The position numbers were made by a program, and so were the translations under genes. Below, piece by piece: positions 35,305-44,000 of a stretch of 64,000 nucleotides of DNA (positions are counted from its first letter, which is position 1; each line of letters starts with the position of its first letter). Source of the DNA: Halomonas sp. HL-93 (lineage in GTDB: Bacteria > Pseudomonadota > Gammaproteobacteria > Pseudomonadales > Halomonadaceae); NCBI RefSeq assembly GCF_900086985.1, contig NZ_LT593974.1, positions 992,001-1,056,000 of the forward strand, in the 5' to 3' direction. A model generated the notes under the pieces. It was given only the letters and a program-made list of their open reading frames with translations, was not told the origin of the DNA and did no database searches.

Positions 35305-35524
35305 GTTGTCGACTCTTGTGGCAGCAATGGTAATAGATACGTGACGGATACCGCGTGACAGACTTTTCGGTCATGAACGGTGCAGAACAAATAACGTCTG
35401 TTTGATGCTATTGAAGGCAGGTTTATATGATCAATGCCTGGAAAAATCTGGTGCAGAACGACACCTGAGCAGGTGATCCATATGTCATCCGGCAGGCGGG
35501 CGAACGAGACTCAGAGAGTCAGGA

Positions 35525-36244
35525 CTACGCAGGTGAGAGCGTCATCATCTTCGCATACAACGCACGGTCTTCGTTGTAACACTCGCAGGCGGCGCCGATC
35601 AGGCCTGCGCGGTCGAGCACCTTGATTTCGCCGCGGTGGTACCCGATCAGCCCGCGCGTCTGCAGGGCGATCGCCGCCATGGTGATGCCGGCGCGTCTGA
35701 CGCCGAGCATCATGGCGAGAAACTCATGGGTTAGTTTCAATTGGTCAGTGCGCGCGCGGTCCTGGGTCATCAGCAGCCAGCGGGCGAGGCGGGCCTCTAT
35801 CTGATGAAAATGGATGCAGGCGGTTGAATGGGCCAGCTGCTTCATGACGACGTAAAGGTAGTGCTTCAGCCGCTGATGCAATACGGGGCTGCTCAGTAGA
35901 AGCGCTTGGAAGCTGGCGGCATTCATGCGAAGCGCCGAGCCCGCGCCTTGCACTAGGGCGAGCAAGGGTGCCTCGTCGATGCCTAGCACCAGGGAGCTTC
36001 CCAGCATGCCTTCTCGCCCCGTCATGGCGACTTCCAGGCGATTGTCAGGGTCAAGGATGACGATCAGTGAAATAAAGCTATCGAGTGGAAAATAAACGTG
36101 GCTGACGGCTTCTGTGGGCTGGACCAGTACTTCGCCAAACGTTAGCGCCACGGTTTCGCAGGCGCTCATAAAGGCATCCCGCTCGACCGTGGGTAGTTTA
36201 GCTAGCAGTTGATTGGCATCGGAAACGTGCAAAATAGACGTCAT
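35525..36244 (-). CDS. Crp/Fnr-family transcriptional regulator (paralogue 1)
   Basis: 239 aa. A cyclic-nucleotide-binding-like beta roll (about 25-135; VSHVYFPLDSFISLIVIL) is followed by the dimer helix and a Crp-type helix-turn-helix (about 165-225; LTHEFLAMMLGVRRAGITMAAIALQTRGLIGYHRG). There is no N-terminal Fnr cysteine cluster and no obvious cAMP-binding Arg-Ser pair, so the signal is unknown. A CECY motif near the C-terminus is shared with the second paralogue upstream. The two are separated by about 200 bases and both read on the minus strand. Confidence 0.9.
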   Translation of the reverse strand: MTSILHVSDANQLLAKLPTVERDAFMSACETVALTFGEVLVQPTEAVSHVYFPLDSFISLIVILDPDNRLEVAMTGREGMLGSSLVLGIDEAPLLALVQGAGSALRMNAASFQALLLSSPVLHQRLKHYLYVVMKQLAHSTACIHFHQIEARLARWLLMTQDRARTDQLKLTHEFLAMMLGVRRAGITMAAIALQTRGLIGYHRGEIKVLDRAGLIGAACECYNEDRALYAKMMTLSPA

Positions 36245-36442
36245 GTGCCTCTCCGGTTATATAACCTGGCAAGCGGCACAATGACGGTATTAATCATTTT
36301 GATGTCGGCTGCAGATCGAGACGCCGTCATCGATCTTCTGACGGTCCATCTTCATATTAACATTGGGTGAACCAAGCGTCGGCACGCTAGCGTACACAAA
36401 TCGGTAAACGTTACTTCTGGTTAACTGGCTCTTTTCAGCCCT

Positions 36443-37162
36443 TTATATCACGGCATGTTGATTGAGCAGGCGGTCGTATTCGCGCTTAACTACCGAGTAA
36501 CACTCGCAAACACGCGCTTCAAGCCCGGGCCTGTTGGTCACGGTAATCCGCCCACGATGATAAGAGATCAAGCCAGCCTTCTGAAGTTTGCCGGCTGATT
36601 CGGTTACCCCTTCGCGACGAACGCCCAGCATATTGGCGATTAACTCCTGAGTCATGACCAGTTCATCGCCCGATAGCCGGTCGAGGCTGAGCAGCAGCCA
36701 GCGACATAGCTGCTGGTCAACACTGTGATGGCGATTACATACCGCGGTCTGCGCCATTTGCGTTAGTAACGCCTGGGTATAGCGTAGCAGCAGCCGTTGC
36801 ATCGGCCCGGCGCGGTAGAACTCATTTTTTAGTACCTGACCCTTAAGACGATACGCTTTCCCAGCGCTTTGCACGATCGCTCGGCTGGGTGTGGTCTCAC
36901 CGCCCATGAACAGCGAGACACCCACTACGCCTTCATGGCCCACCACAGCGATTTCCGTCGAGGCGCCGTTTTCCATTACACAGAGTAGGGAGACAATGGC
37001 ATCAAGTGGGAAGTAGACATGGCTCATTTGCTGACCGGATTCACACAGCGATTGCCCCAGCACCAATGGCACCTTTTCAAGATGGGGCAACAAACGTCCT
37101 AGTTCCTCTTTTGGCAGTAACCTAAGCAACGCATTTTGGTGAAAATCCTGCGGTTCAGACAT
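36443..37162 (-). CDS. Crp/Fnr-family transcriptional regulator (paralogue 2)
   Basis: 239 aa from ATG at 37162 (AGGAG upstream), the same length as paralogue 1. The beta roll reads MSHVYFPLDAIVSLLCVMENGASTEIAVVGHEGVVGVS; the helix-turn-helix reads MTQELIANMLGVRREGVTESAGKLQKAGLISYHRGRITV. It has the same C-terminal CECY motif. The VYFPLD and GVRREGVT segments place both in a group of Crp-like regulators without a known ligand. Target genes are unknown. Confidence 0.9.
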   Translation of the reverse strand: MSEPQDFHQNALLRLLPKEELGRLLPHLEKVPLVLGQSLCESGQQMSHVYFPLDAIVSLLCVMENGASTEIAVVGHEGVVGVSLFMGGETTPSRAIVQSAGKAYRLKGQVLKNEFYRAGPMQRLLLRYTQALLTQMAQTAVCNRHHSVDQQLCRWLLLSLDRLSGDELVMTQELIANMLGVRREGVTESAGKLQKAGLISYHRGRITVTNRPGLEARVCECYSVVKREYDRLLNQHAVI

Positions 37163-37798
37163 CGACACCTCTCCTAATCCCCAGCGGTTGAGCAGAGCAT
37201 GACGCGAATTGTCTGCATAGGTAGCCGTGATAGGCACCTGGGAGTATCGCCCCCAGTCGGGAGATACATTTAGTTTCAGTATAGGTTACTTAGGGGGGCT
37301 CTCTGTACGCTACCGCACATAGCTGGGAGTGAGCGGGTTTACAAATCGTTCTTATATTAGACAAATGTAGCCTTGTGAATATTTCATCATCCATGTTCGC
37401 CAGCGCACGGTCAGCTGCCGCTGTATTTCCTAGTATGCATCCTAAGTGCGGCAACGGACATGCCTAAACAGGATGTTGCACTTTGCGCTGCAGGGAACGC
37501 AGCGCCTCCTTTCTAATATCGTCAATACCGAATACCGCTCTAGTGTCATTCACCCATTCGGGCTATCTGTTGTGCATTTAATGAGCAATAGTGCCTATTG
37601 AGAGGGATAGCGACGCTTTGGGCATGACCGCATTGAAAAATGCGCCATGCGTTCGCTTGCGCACAGAGCAAGGGCTTGTAACCCCCTTATGGTTGAAAAA
37701 AAGCATCGATAATCACCAGCGGAAAACGCCATTCAGAAGATTAAAAAGTAAGAGGCCTAGTTTTAAAACAGAGGCCCTGCGCATGAAGGGGAGCGACT
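37163..37798. other. Intergenic region between the Crp-like gene and the GGDEF-EAL gene
   Basis: 636 bases. It must hold promoters for both divergent genes. A frame of 78 codons (37591-37827) opens here but has no family features and overlaps the next gene, so I do not call it. No clear operator or RNA element is visible. Confidence 0.5.
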
Positions 37799-39658
37799 AT
37801 GCAGAACGGCAGCTATCAAAAAGATGACGTTCAGACGTTTGAAGGTATTACCGAGCAAAAACATGCCGACATTCGGTTGCGTGATGCTGAAGCTGCCCTG
37901 CAGGCCGCCACCGAATGGGCCCAAGTGACGTTAAACTCGATCGGCGATGCCGTCGTGACGACCGACCTTGAGTGTCGGGTTACCTATATGAACCGAGTCG
38001 CTGAAGCACTGACCGGGTGGTCGAGCATTAAGGCGCTCGGCAAACCCTTGGCTGAGGTCTTTACGTTAATTGATGGGCAGACGCTTAAGACGGCCACCAA
38101 CCCGGCGCTGCGCGCTATGGAAGAGAACCGTACCGTTGGGCTCGCCATGGATTGCGTGTTGATTCGCCAGGATGGAAGTCAGTTGGAGATAGAGGATTCG
38201 GCTGCGCCTATTCATGACCGCAACGGCTGTGTCACAGGTGCCGTGATCGTATTTCATGATGCCTGCCAGTCACCTACCCAGTCGGCGAAGCTGGCCTATC
38301 AGGCCCAACACGATGGCCTGACTGGGTTAGCCAATCGTGTTCTGCTCTCGGAGCGTCTCTCGCGGGCTATTGGGCTGGCAAAACGGCATAACCATCAGGT
38401 CGCCTTGATATACTTGGATCTTGATGCGTTTAAAGCCATCAACGACTCTCTCGGCCATGCCATAGGCGACTGCCTGTTACAGTCGGTTGCGGGGCGACTC
38501 AGTGAATGTATTCGCGACACGGACACAGTTTGCCGCCAGGGGGGTGATGAGTTCGTGGTATTGCTGAGCGAAATTGAAAAGCCACAGGATGCCGCTAGGA
38601 TTGCCGAGAAAATTCTTGCTGCGTTAGCCAAGCCGTACCATATCGGCAACCATGTGCTAAACGTTACCACCAGTATCGGAATCAGCCTCTACCCTGACCA
38701 CGGCATCGATGGCCATACGCTGCTGAATAATGCCGATACAGCCATGTATCATGCAAAGAATAGCGGTGTTAATCACTACCAGATGTTCAGGGCTGATATG
38801 ACCGCCTTGATGGTGCAGTACACTCATATTGAGTCCCAATTGCAGTTGGCTCTGCAGGGAAATAGCCTGTTTCTCGACTTTCAGCCCAAGATAGATATCG
38901 CTACCGGGTACCTGTGTAGTGCCGAGGCACTGGTTCGCTGGCGCAATCCGACACTGGGGCTCATGCAGCCCTCGGTATTTCTTCCTGTCGCAGCAGCCTG
39001 CGGGCTCATCATACCGATCGGCCAATGGGTGTTGCTCGAAACCTGTCGTCAGTTACAAGCGTGGCGCGAGGAGGGCGTGGAGATTGTGCCCATAGCGGTG
39101 AATATGTCGGCCATTGAATTAAGCGACAAAACACTGCCCGCCCGTATTACCCAAATCCTCGCTGAGACAGGAATAGAAGCACGTTACCTGGAACTGGAAG
39201 TGGCCGAAATCAGTTTAATGCATCATCATGTTGACGTTGCGATATCAACGTTAGCCGAGTTGAGTCGCTTGGGAATACGTATCGCCATTGATGATTTCGG
39301 CGCTGGGAGTGCCAGTCTGAAGCACTTAAAGTGCTTTCCAATTGATACGCTTAATATCGACGCCTGTTTCATTAATGACATGCTCGACAATCCAGGAAAT
39401 GCCAGTTTCACCAAGGCGCTCATCAACCTAGGCCAGAATTTGGCATTGCGGGTTATTGCGAAAGGCGTCGAGACTCAAGCACAGCACGACCAGCTCAAAT
39501 CCCAAGGCTGCAACGGTGCCCAGGGCTTTTTGTTTAGTCGGCCGCTTTCATCAACCGACTTCCGCGCATTACTCCTTCCTGATCAGCCCGGTTGGGGGCA
39601 GCGTCATCGAGAGCTTGTTTCTCTCCAGTTGCCGAGCTCTGAGAGCGATGCGATTTGA
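37799..39658 (+). CDS. PAS-GGDEF-EAL protein (cyclic di-GMP synthesis/breakdown)
   Basis: 619 aa. After a short N-terminal stretch resembling the end of a PAC motif (FEGITEQKHADIRLRDAEA) comes a PAS domain (about 45-150; LNSIGDAVVTTDLECRVTYMN). A GGDEF domain follows with RQGGDEF (about 245-251), then an EAL domain with EALVRW (about 376). Both catalytic signatures are intact, so it could make and degrade c-di-GMP. It lacks membrane helices and is probably cytoplasmic. GGGGAG lies 5 bases before the ATG. The start in mid-PAC suggests it lost a first PAS domain. Confidence 0.92.
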   Translation: MQNGSYQKDDVQTFEGITEQKHADIRLRDAEAALQAATEWAQVTLNSIGDAVVTTDLECRVTYMNRVAEALTGWSSIKALGKPLAEVFTLIDGQTLKTATNPALRAMEENRTVGLAMDCVLIRQDGSQLEIEDSAAPIHDRNGCVTGAVIVFHDACQSPTQSAKLAYQAQHDGLTGLANRVLLSERLSRAIGLAKRHNHQVALIYLDLDAFKAINDSLGHAIGDCLLQSVAGRLSECIRDTDTVCRQGGDEFVVLLSEIEKPQDAARIAEKILAALAKPYHIGNHVLNVTTSIGISLYPDHGIDGHTLLNNADTAMYHAKNSGVNHYQMFRADMTALMVQYTHIESQLQLALQGNSLFLDFQPKIDIATGYLCSAEALVRWRNPTLGLMQPSVFLPVAAACGLIIPIGQWVLLETCRQLQAWREEGVEIVPIAVNMSAIELSDKTLPARITQILAETGIEARYLELEVAEISLMHHHVDVAISTLAELSRLGIRIAIDDFGAGSASLKHLKCFPIDTLNIDACFINDMLDNPGNASFTKALINLGQNLALRVIAKGVETQAQHDQLKSQGCNGAQGFLFSRPLSSTDFRALLLPDQPGWGQRHRELVSLQLPSSESDAI

Positions 39659-39730
39659 GTAATGCGAGAGACGTTCTAATCTACCAATAAAGCTAGTGGG
39701 CCTTTAAGACCTAGTTCCCATTGTTAAGCG

Positions 39731-39750
39731 TAATAAAAATTCGTATCATT
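39731..39750 (+). promoter_or_regulatory. Weak Fur-like site before the broken receptor gene
   Basis: TAATAAAAATTCGTATCATT shows partial matches to GATAAT-type Fur hexamers. It lies about 50 bases upstream of the receptor ATG. Weak match, supported mainly by context. Confidence 0.35.
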
Positions 39751-39799
39751 CGCTTTACAATAAAATTATATCTTCCTTCGCATCCTCGAGGCCCTCTTC

Positions 39800-41879
39800 A
39801 TGCTCCGGAACCCTATTCCCTTCGCGCGCGTACCACTCGCTGCCGCAGTGCGACGTTCATTGACCTTATCGCTGGGTGGTATGCTCTGCATAGCTCCGCT
39901 CGCCGTGCTTGCCCAAGAAGAAGATAACGTTGATAACGGCACCACGGTGGTTACCGCCACGGCGTTGAAGGTAGATACGCCTTCAGTCGAAACCCCTCGC
40001 CCCGTTTCTACTGTGAATCGTGAAGAGCTAGATGATCGTAATGTCCAGCAGCTAGACGAGACATTTCGCTATCGGTCTGGCGTGCTGTCTGGCCACTATG
40101 GGGTCAGATAACAACACTGACTGGTTCAAGGTTCGTGGGTTTGATCAGGCAACCTATCAGGATGGCCTGCGTCTCTATCGCACTGGGTATTACCAGTGGC
40201 TGCCTGAAACTTATGGCCTTGAGAGTGTGGATGTCTTTAAAGGCCCCACATCTATTCTCTATGGCGAAGCGCCCTCAGGTGGGATGATTAATGCCGTTAG
40301 TAAGCGTCCGACCGATGAGCCCCGTGGAGAGTTCGAGATCCAGGCAGGCAACCGTGATCATCGTCAGTTGGGCATTGATACATCAGGACCGGTTACAGAG
40401 AGCGGAGATGTACGTTACCGCTTCGTGGGGCTGTACAAGGAGCGAGATGGTGACCTGGATGGCACCGACAACGAGCGTTACTATTTTGCGCCGAGCCTTG
40501 AATGGGATCTCTCCGATGATACGCAGCTAACGCTGCTGTCCAGTTTCCAGAAAGATGATGGCGTTCCGGTCAACTCCTTTAAACTTCCCTACGGTACGGT
40601 AGACGATACCCCTTTTGGCAAGGTAGACCCGCAAACTAACTATGGCGCGCCCGACTACGATAAGGATGAACGTACTCAGGCCACTCTAGGTTACGAATTC
40701 AAGCATCAACTCGATGACACTTGGCAATTCGAGCAGAATACTCGTTACAGCCATCTCGATTTGAACCTTCGCAGCACCTATGTGCTAGGAGGAACCGGCG
40801 ATGGGCAGACTGCTTCTCGAGGTCACTTGCAGCGTGATGGTGAGATAGACAGTTTTACAATTGATAACCGTATGGTGGGCAAGTGGTACACCGACCGCAC
40901 TGAAAATACCTTGCTATTTGGGGTGGACTACCAAGACCTAAGTCTTGATGGTAAAGAGTTCGATAGCTTTGGTTATGATGTTGTCGATATTTTTAATCCC
41001 CAGGGCGATATTGCGCCAGTCCCGAATGATCAGTTGACAGAGCGCCAGATCAATAAGGATCAACTGGGTTTGTATTTTCAAAATCAACTACGTATTGATG
41101 ACCGCTGGGTTTTATTGGGTGGCGTTCGCTACGATAGTGCTGATGTCAGAAACGAGTCTGAGCGTGAGAACACAACGGTAGATGAAACTCAGACCGCAAC
41201 GTCCTTGTCTGGTGGCGTTATGTATCTTGGTGATAATGGTCTGAACCCCTATCTCAGTTACAGCGAGTCGTTCCAACCGGAAGCGCAAACTGACCTAACC
41301 GGTGCCGTCTTTGAGGAAATCAAAGGTGAACAGTGGGAGTTGGGGGTCAAATATGCACCGTTTAACTGGGATGGATACGTAACGGCAGCATTATTCGACA
41401 TTGAAGAATCGAATTCTTTTGCTACCACGCCTGCGGGATATCAAACCCAAGAGGGTGAGAGAACTTCGACTGGGCTTGAACTTGAGGGGGTTGGTTATAT
41501 TACTGATTCGCTCAAGCTGACGGCGGCGTATACCTATACGGATGCGCGTGACGCTAATGACGATCGTGCGGCATTGATTCCAAAGCATATGGCGTCTGCA
41601 TGGCTTGACTATGACTTTGAAGGCACTGCCGTGGATGGCTTGAAAGTTGGCGCTGGTATTCGACATGTCGGTGAAAGCTCAGGCGGACCTACCATCGAAG
41701 TGCCTAGTTATACCGTGGGCGATGCCATGGCGAGCTATGACATCAATGATAGCTGGACGGCACAGATCAACGTCAACAACGTCACTGATGAAGAATATGT
41801 GGCGAGTTGCGAATCTGACTTCTGGTGCTACTACGGTGAATCCCGAAGCGTCGTGGGCAGCCTGAAATATAATTGGTAA
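39800..41879 (+). pseudogene. TonB-dependent siderophore receptor with a +1 frameshift
   Basis: The first frame (39800-40111) gives a signal peptide and the plug start, ending RYRSGVLSGHYG, then runs into a stop. The second frame (from 40098) continues exactly where a receptor should: GSDNNTDWFKVRGFDQATYQDG, then the plug, barrel and terminal Trp (KYNW). The break is a run of four Gs at 40100-40103; three Gs would give one protein of about 690 aa of the FhuA/FoxA hydroxamate-receptor type. The rest is intact, so the change is recent, phase-variable, or a sequencing error. Confidence 0.85.
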
Positions 41880-41896
41880 CCTATGGATTCACGATC

Positions 41897-41927
41897 AAAA
41901 CCCGGCTTAATCGCCGGGTTTTTTTTA
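41897..41927. terminator. Terminator between converging receptor and reductase genes
   Basis: AACCCGGC and GCCGGGTT form a stem with a TTAATC loop and eight Ts on the plus strand, with four Ts on the minus strand. It serves the broken receptor gene and probably also the minus-strand pair. Confidence 0.85.
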
Positions 41928-42875
41928 TGATGACAGCGGGTGTGAGGACATAGAGAGTGGGCCGCTTAGCGCTTCGCCACACGTCACCTCAACCGCCTGC
42001 CAAATAACGCTTTCGGTGGGGCCTTGCTCAAGGTCGGCGCAGGTATCCACGCGCATGATGGTGGTGGCTTGGCAGCGTATGCTGAGCTCACCCTGATCGT
42101 CACTGCGTTGCCACTGCCAGTGTAGCCAGCGTTCCTGCTCGTCGCCTGTTTCGTTCCGCAGGGTGAGGTGGGGCTGCTCGTCATCGCTGCTTAAATGGGT
42201 AAGCGCCGCCAGTTGGCTACACTGCTGGACGGGCGTGAGGCGGGAGTCACCGCGGTAGCCGGGCAGGTAACGCTGACCTTTTGCTTCGGCGTGTAAGAAG
42301 GGCAGCGTCTGGTCGGGGCTAATACGCCCGTATTTACGCACCTGTGGGAGCAGGATAAGGCTGGCGGCGAGACGGCAGCCTCCCAGGTGGCTGCTTTCCC
42401 ATACCTCGAACGGCAGGTGATGCTCGGTAACGGCTTTTACCAGCGCCTTGTACGTCTGATAGCCGTATTTCGCGCAGCATTTGTCCTTTTTGCCGTGAGT
42501 ACAACAGAGCACCAGATCGTTTTTGAGCGGAAATTGCTCCCAGCGAGCCAGGCGATTGCCCGCTTGTAGGGCGGTTAAGAAGCTTCCTAACTGATGCCGT
42601 GCCACCCGAAAGCGCCGTCGTTCGGGCATCAGAAACACCTGATGCTGGTGCGTATCCATGCCCGATTGCTGGATAAGGTTGATGCGCAGACCGTTATCCG
42701 CAATAGCATCCAGCGTTTGTTTGAGCGTATCGTCCATATCGCTGGCGTGACGCAGCTTGCGCTGCCATTTCGAGCGGGGCCAACTAATCAACAGGTGGCG
42801 TTCAGCATGGGCGGCGCTGCCCGCAAGTGGGTCTCCCTGCTCGCGACTCAGGTCGGCACAAAAGTGATGATTCAT
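41925..42875 (-). CDS. Sucrase/ferredoxin-like protein, putative ferric-siderophore reductase
   Basis: 316 aa from ATG at 42875. A thioredoxin-like [2Fe-2S] domain of the Suc_Fer/Apd1 type is at about 75-215, with the Cys region VLCCTHGKKDKCCAKYG and a second ligand region WESSHLGGCRLAAS. In the Apd1 family the cluster is held by two Cys and two His; here the second His position is Cys (HLGGC). It follows a siderophore ABC ATPase gene 10 bases upstream on the same strand. It lies inside a siderophore locus, so reduction of iron from the imported siderophore is a reasonable inference. No SIP or FhuF reductase is present nearby. Confidence 0.75.
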   Translation of the reverse strand: MNHHFCADLSREQGDPLAGSAAHAERHLLISWPRSKWQRKLRHASDMDDTLKQTLDAIADNGLRINLIQQSGMDTHQHQVFLMPERRRFRVARHQLGSFLTALQAGNRLARWEQFPLKNDLVLCCTHGKKDKCCAKYGYQTYKALVKAVTEHHLPFEVWESSHLGGCRLAASLILLPQVRKYGRISPDQTLPFLHAEAKGQRYLPGYRGDSRLTPVQQCSQLAALTHLSSDDEQPHLTLRNETGDEQERWLHWQWQRSDDQGELSIRCQATTIMRVDTCADLEQGPTESVIWQAVEVTCGEALSGPLSMSSHPLSS

Positions 42876-42885
42876 AAGCGATGGC

Positions 42886-43731
42886 TCATAAGGCCCCCCG
42901 GCTCTGGCTGGCTTTCTTGGTGTTGGAAGCAGGTCGGGCACGCGGGATACATAGCGGACGGCCGTTTTCCGGGTCGTACATAACGTGGGCGTCCAGATCA
43001 AAAACGTGCTTGAGGTTTGCAGCGGTAAATACCTCACTGGGCGTACCGCTTGTCACGATGCGGCCATCGCGCATCATCACTAGGTGATCGGCGTAGGCGG
43101 CGGCTAGATTCAGGTCGTGGAGGACCAATAACAAGGTGCGACCGTGCTCGTGCGCGAGGCGGGAAAGCAGTTCCAATAGATCGACCTGAACCTTGAGATC
43201 CAGGAACGTAGTGGGCTCATCGAGCAGGATCAAGTCGGTCTGTTGGGCTAGCACCATCGCGATCCAGCAGCGTTGGCGTTGTCCGCCGGAAAGTGTATCA
43301 ACACTATGTTCAGCAAAATCCGTCACATTGGTATACGCCATGGCTTCGCTAATGGCATTGGCATCCTTGCGCGCGTCGCGCTGCCATAGTCGTTGGTGAG
43401 GAAAACGCCCCATGGCCACCAATTGATTCACGGTGAGTCCCTCTGGCGCGATGGGGCCCTGAGGAAGGATGCCTAACTGCGTTGCCACCTCGCGGGTGTT
43501 GCGACGGTGAATATCTTTGCCATCCAGATACACATGCCCAGCGCTGGGTGTGAGCGTTCGTGCCAGCGTTTTTAACAGCGTTGATTTACCACTGCCATTA
43601 GGGCCCAGCAGTACCGTCAATTTTCCCTCTGCCACCGCCAGGTTCACGCCATTGAGCACGTGACGTGATTCGTAGCCAGCATAAAGGTTGTCCCCCGTTA
43701 AACGGGCATGGGGGGGTAAAGAAAAGGGCAT
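42886..43731 (-). CDS. Siderophore ABC transporter ATP-binding protein (FepC/CbrD-like)
   Basis: 281 aa. Walker A is GPNGSGKST, the Q-loop region LPQGPIAPEGLTVNQLVAMGRFPHQ, signature TLSGGQRQRCWIAM, Walker B LILLDEPTTFLD, and H-loop VLHDLNLA. It belongs with siderophore importers, but its permeases are not adjacent. The matching SBP-FecCD-FecCD set lies 11 kb away (54824-57866) and lacks an ATPase, so this is its likely motor. A Fur-like site precedes it. Confidence 0.92.
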   Translation of the reverse strand: MPFSLPPHARLTGDNLYAGYESRHVLNGVNLAVAEGKLTVLLGPNGSGKSTLLKTLARTLTPSAGHVYLDGKDIHRRNTREVATQLGILPQGPIAPEGLTVNQLVAMGRFPHQRLWQRDARKDANAISEAMAYTNVTDFAEHSVDTLSGGQRQRCWIAMVLAQQTDLILLDEPTTFLDLKVQVDLLELLSRLAHEHGRTLLLVLHDLNLAAAYADHLVMMRDGRIVTSGTPSEVFTAANLKHVFDLDAHVMYDPENGRPLCIPRARPASNTKKASQSRGAL

Positions 43732-43775
43732 GGATAGGGTTCACCAGTCATCAACGCAGGTCGCACCGTAAGACA

Positions 43776-43792
43776 AAATATTCTCATTTTCA
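43776..43792 (-). promoter_or_regulatory. Fur-like site before the ATPase-reductase pair
   Basis: On the minus strand GAAAAT-GAGAAT-ATTTT: two adjacent hexamers each match GATAAT at 5 of 6 positions. About 45 bases before the ATPase ATG. Confidence 0.45.
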
Positions 43793-43931
43793 ATGTTATT
43801 GAGCAGGTTGGTGATGACTTACTGTGCTTGGCAGGTGCTAACAGGCCGCCGGTCATATCTCGCTGTGATTGACTATTGCCCTTTTAGCAACGTGCTGTTG
43901 CACCAAGGTAGACGGGAAACCTTCTTCTATG

Positions 43932-43949
43932 CATAATGTACTCATTCTC
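43932..43949 (+). promoter_or_regulatory. Fur-like site before the intact receptor gene
   Basis: ATAATGTACTCATTCTCA resembles the Fur core (ATAATG...TCATT.TC), about 50 bases upstream of the receptor start. Together with the site at 43776 it would place both divergent units under iron control. Confidence 0.45.
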
Positions 43950-44000
43950 ATTTGTTTATGAGTTGTATTAGCAAGGGTGTCTAACAGCAAGAAGGGGATA

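Noticed and set aside
35305..35524. Possible gene remnant or island end after hsdR
   Set aside because: A 13-codon peptide (MINAWKNLVQNDT) and a longer arginine-rich frame are visible but match nothing I know; no insertion-sequence ends or direct repeats were found.
37591..37827. 78-codon plus-strand frame before the GGDEF-EAL gene
   Set aside because: Its composition is unlike its neighbours, it overlaps the well-supported ATG at 37799 and shows no PAS or other domain.
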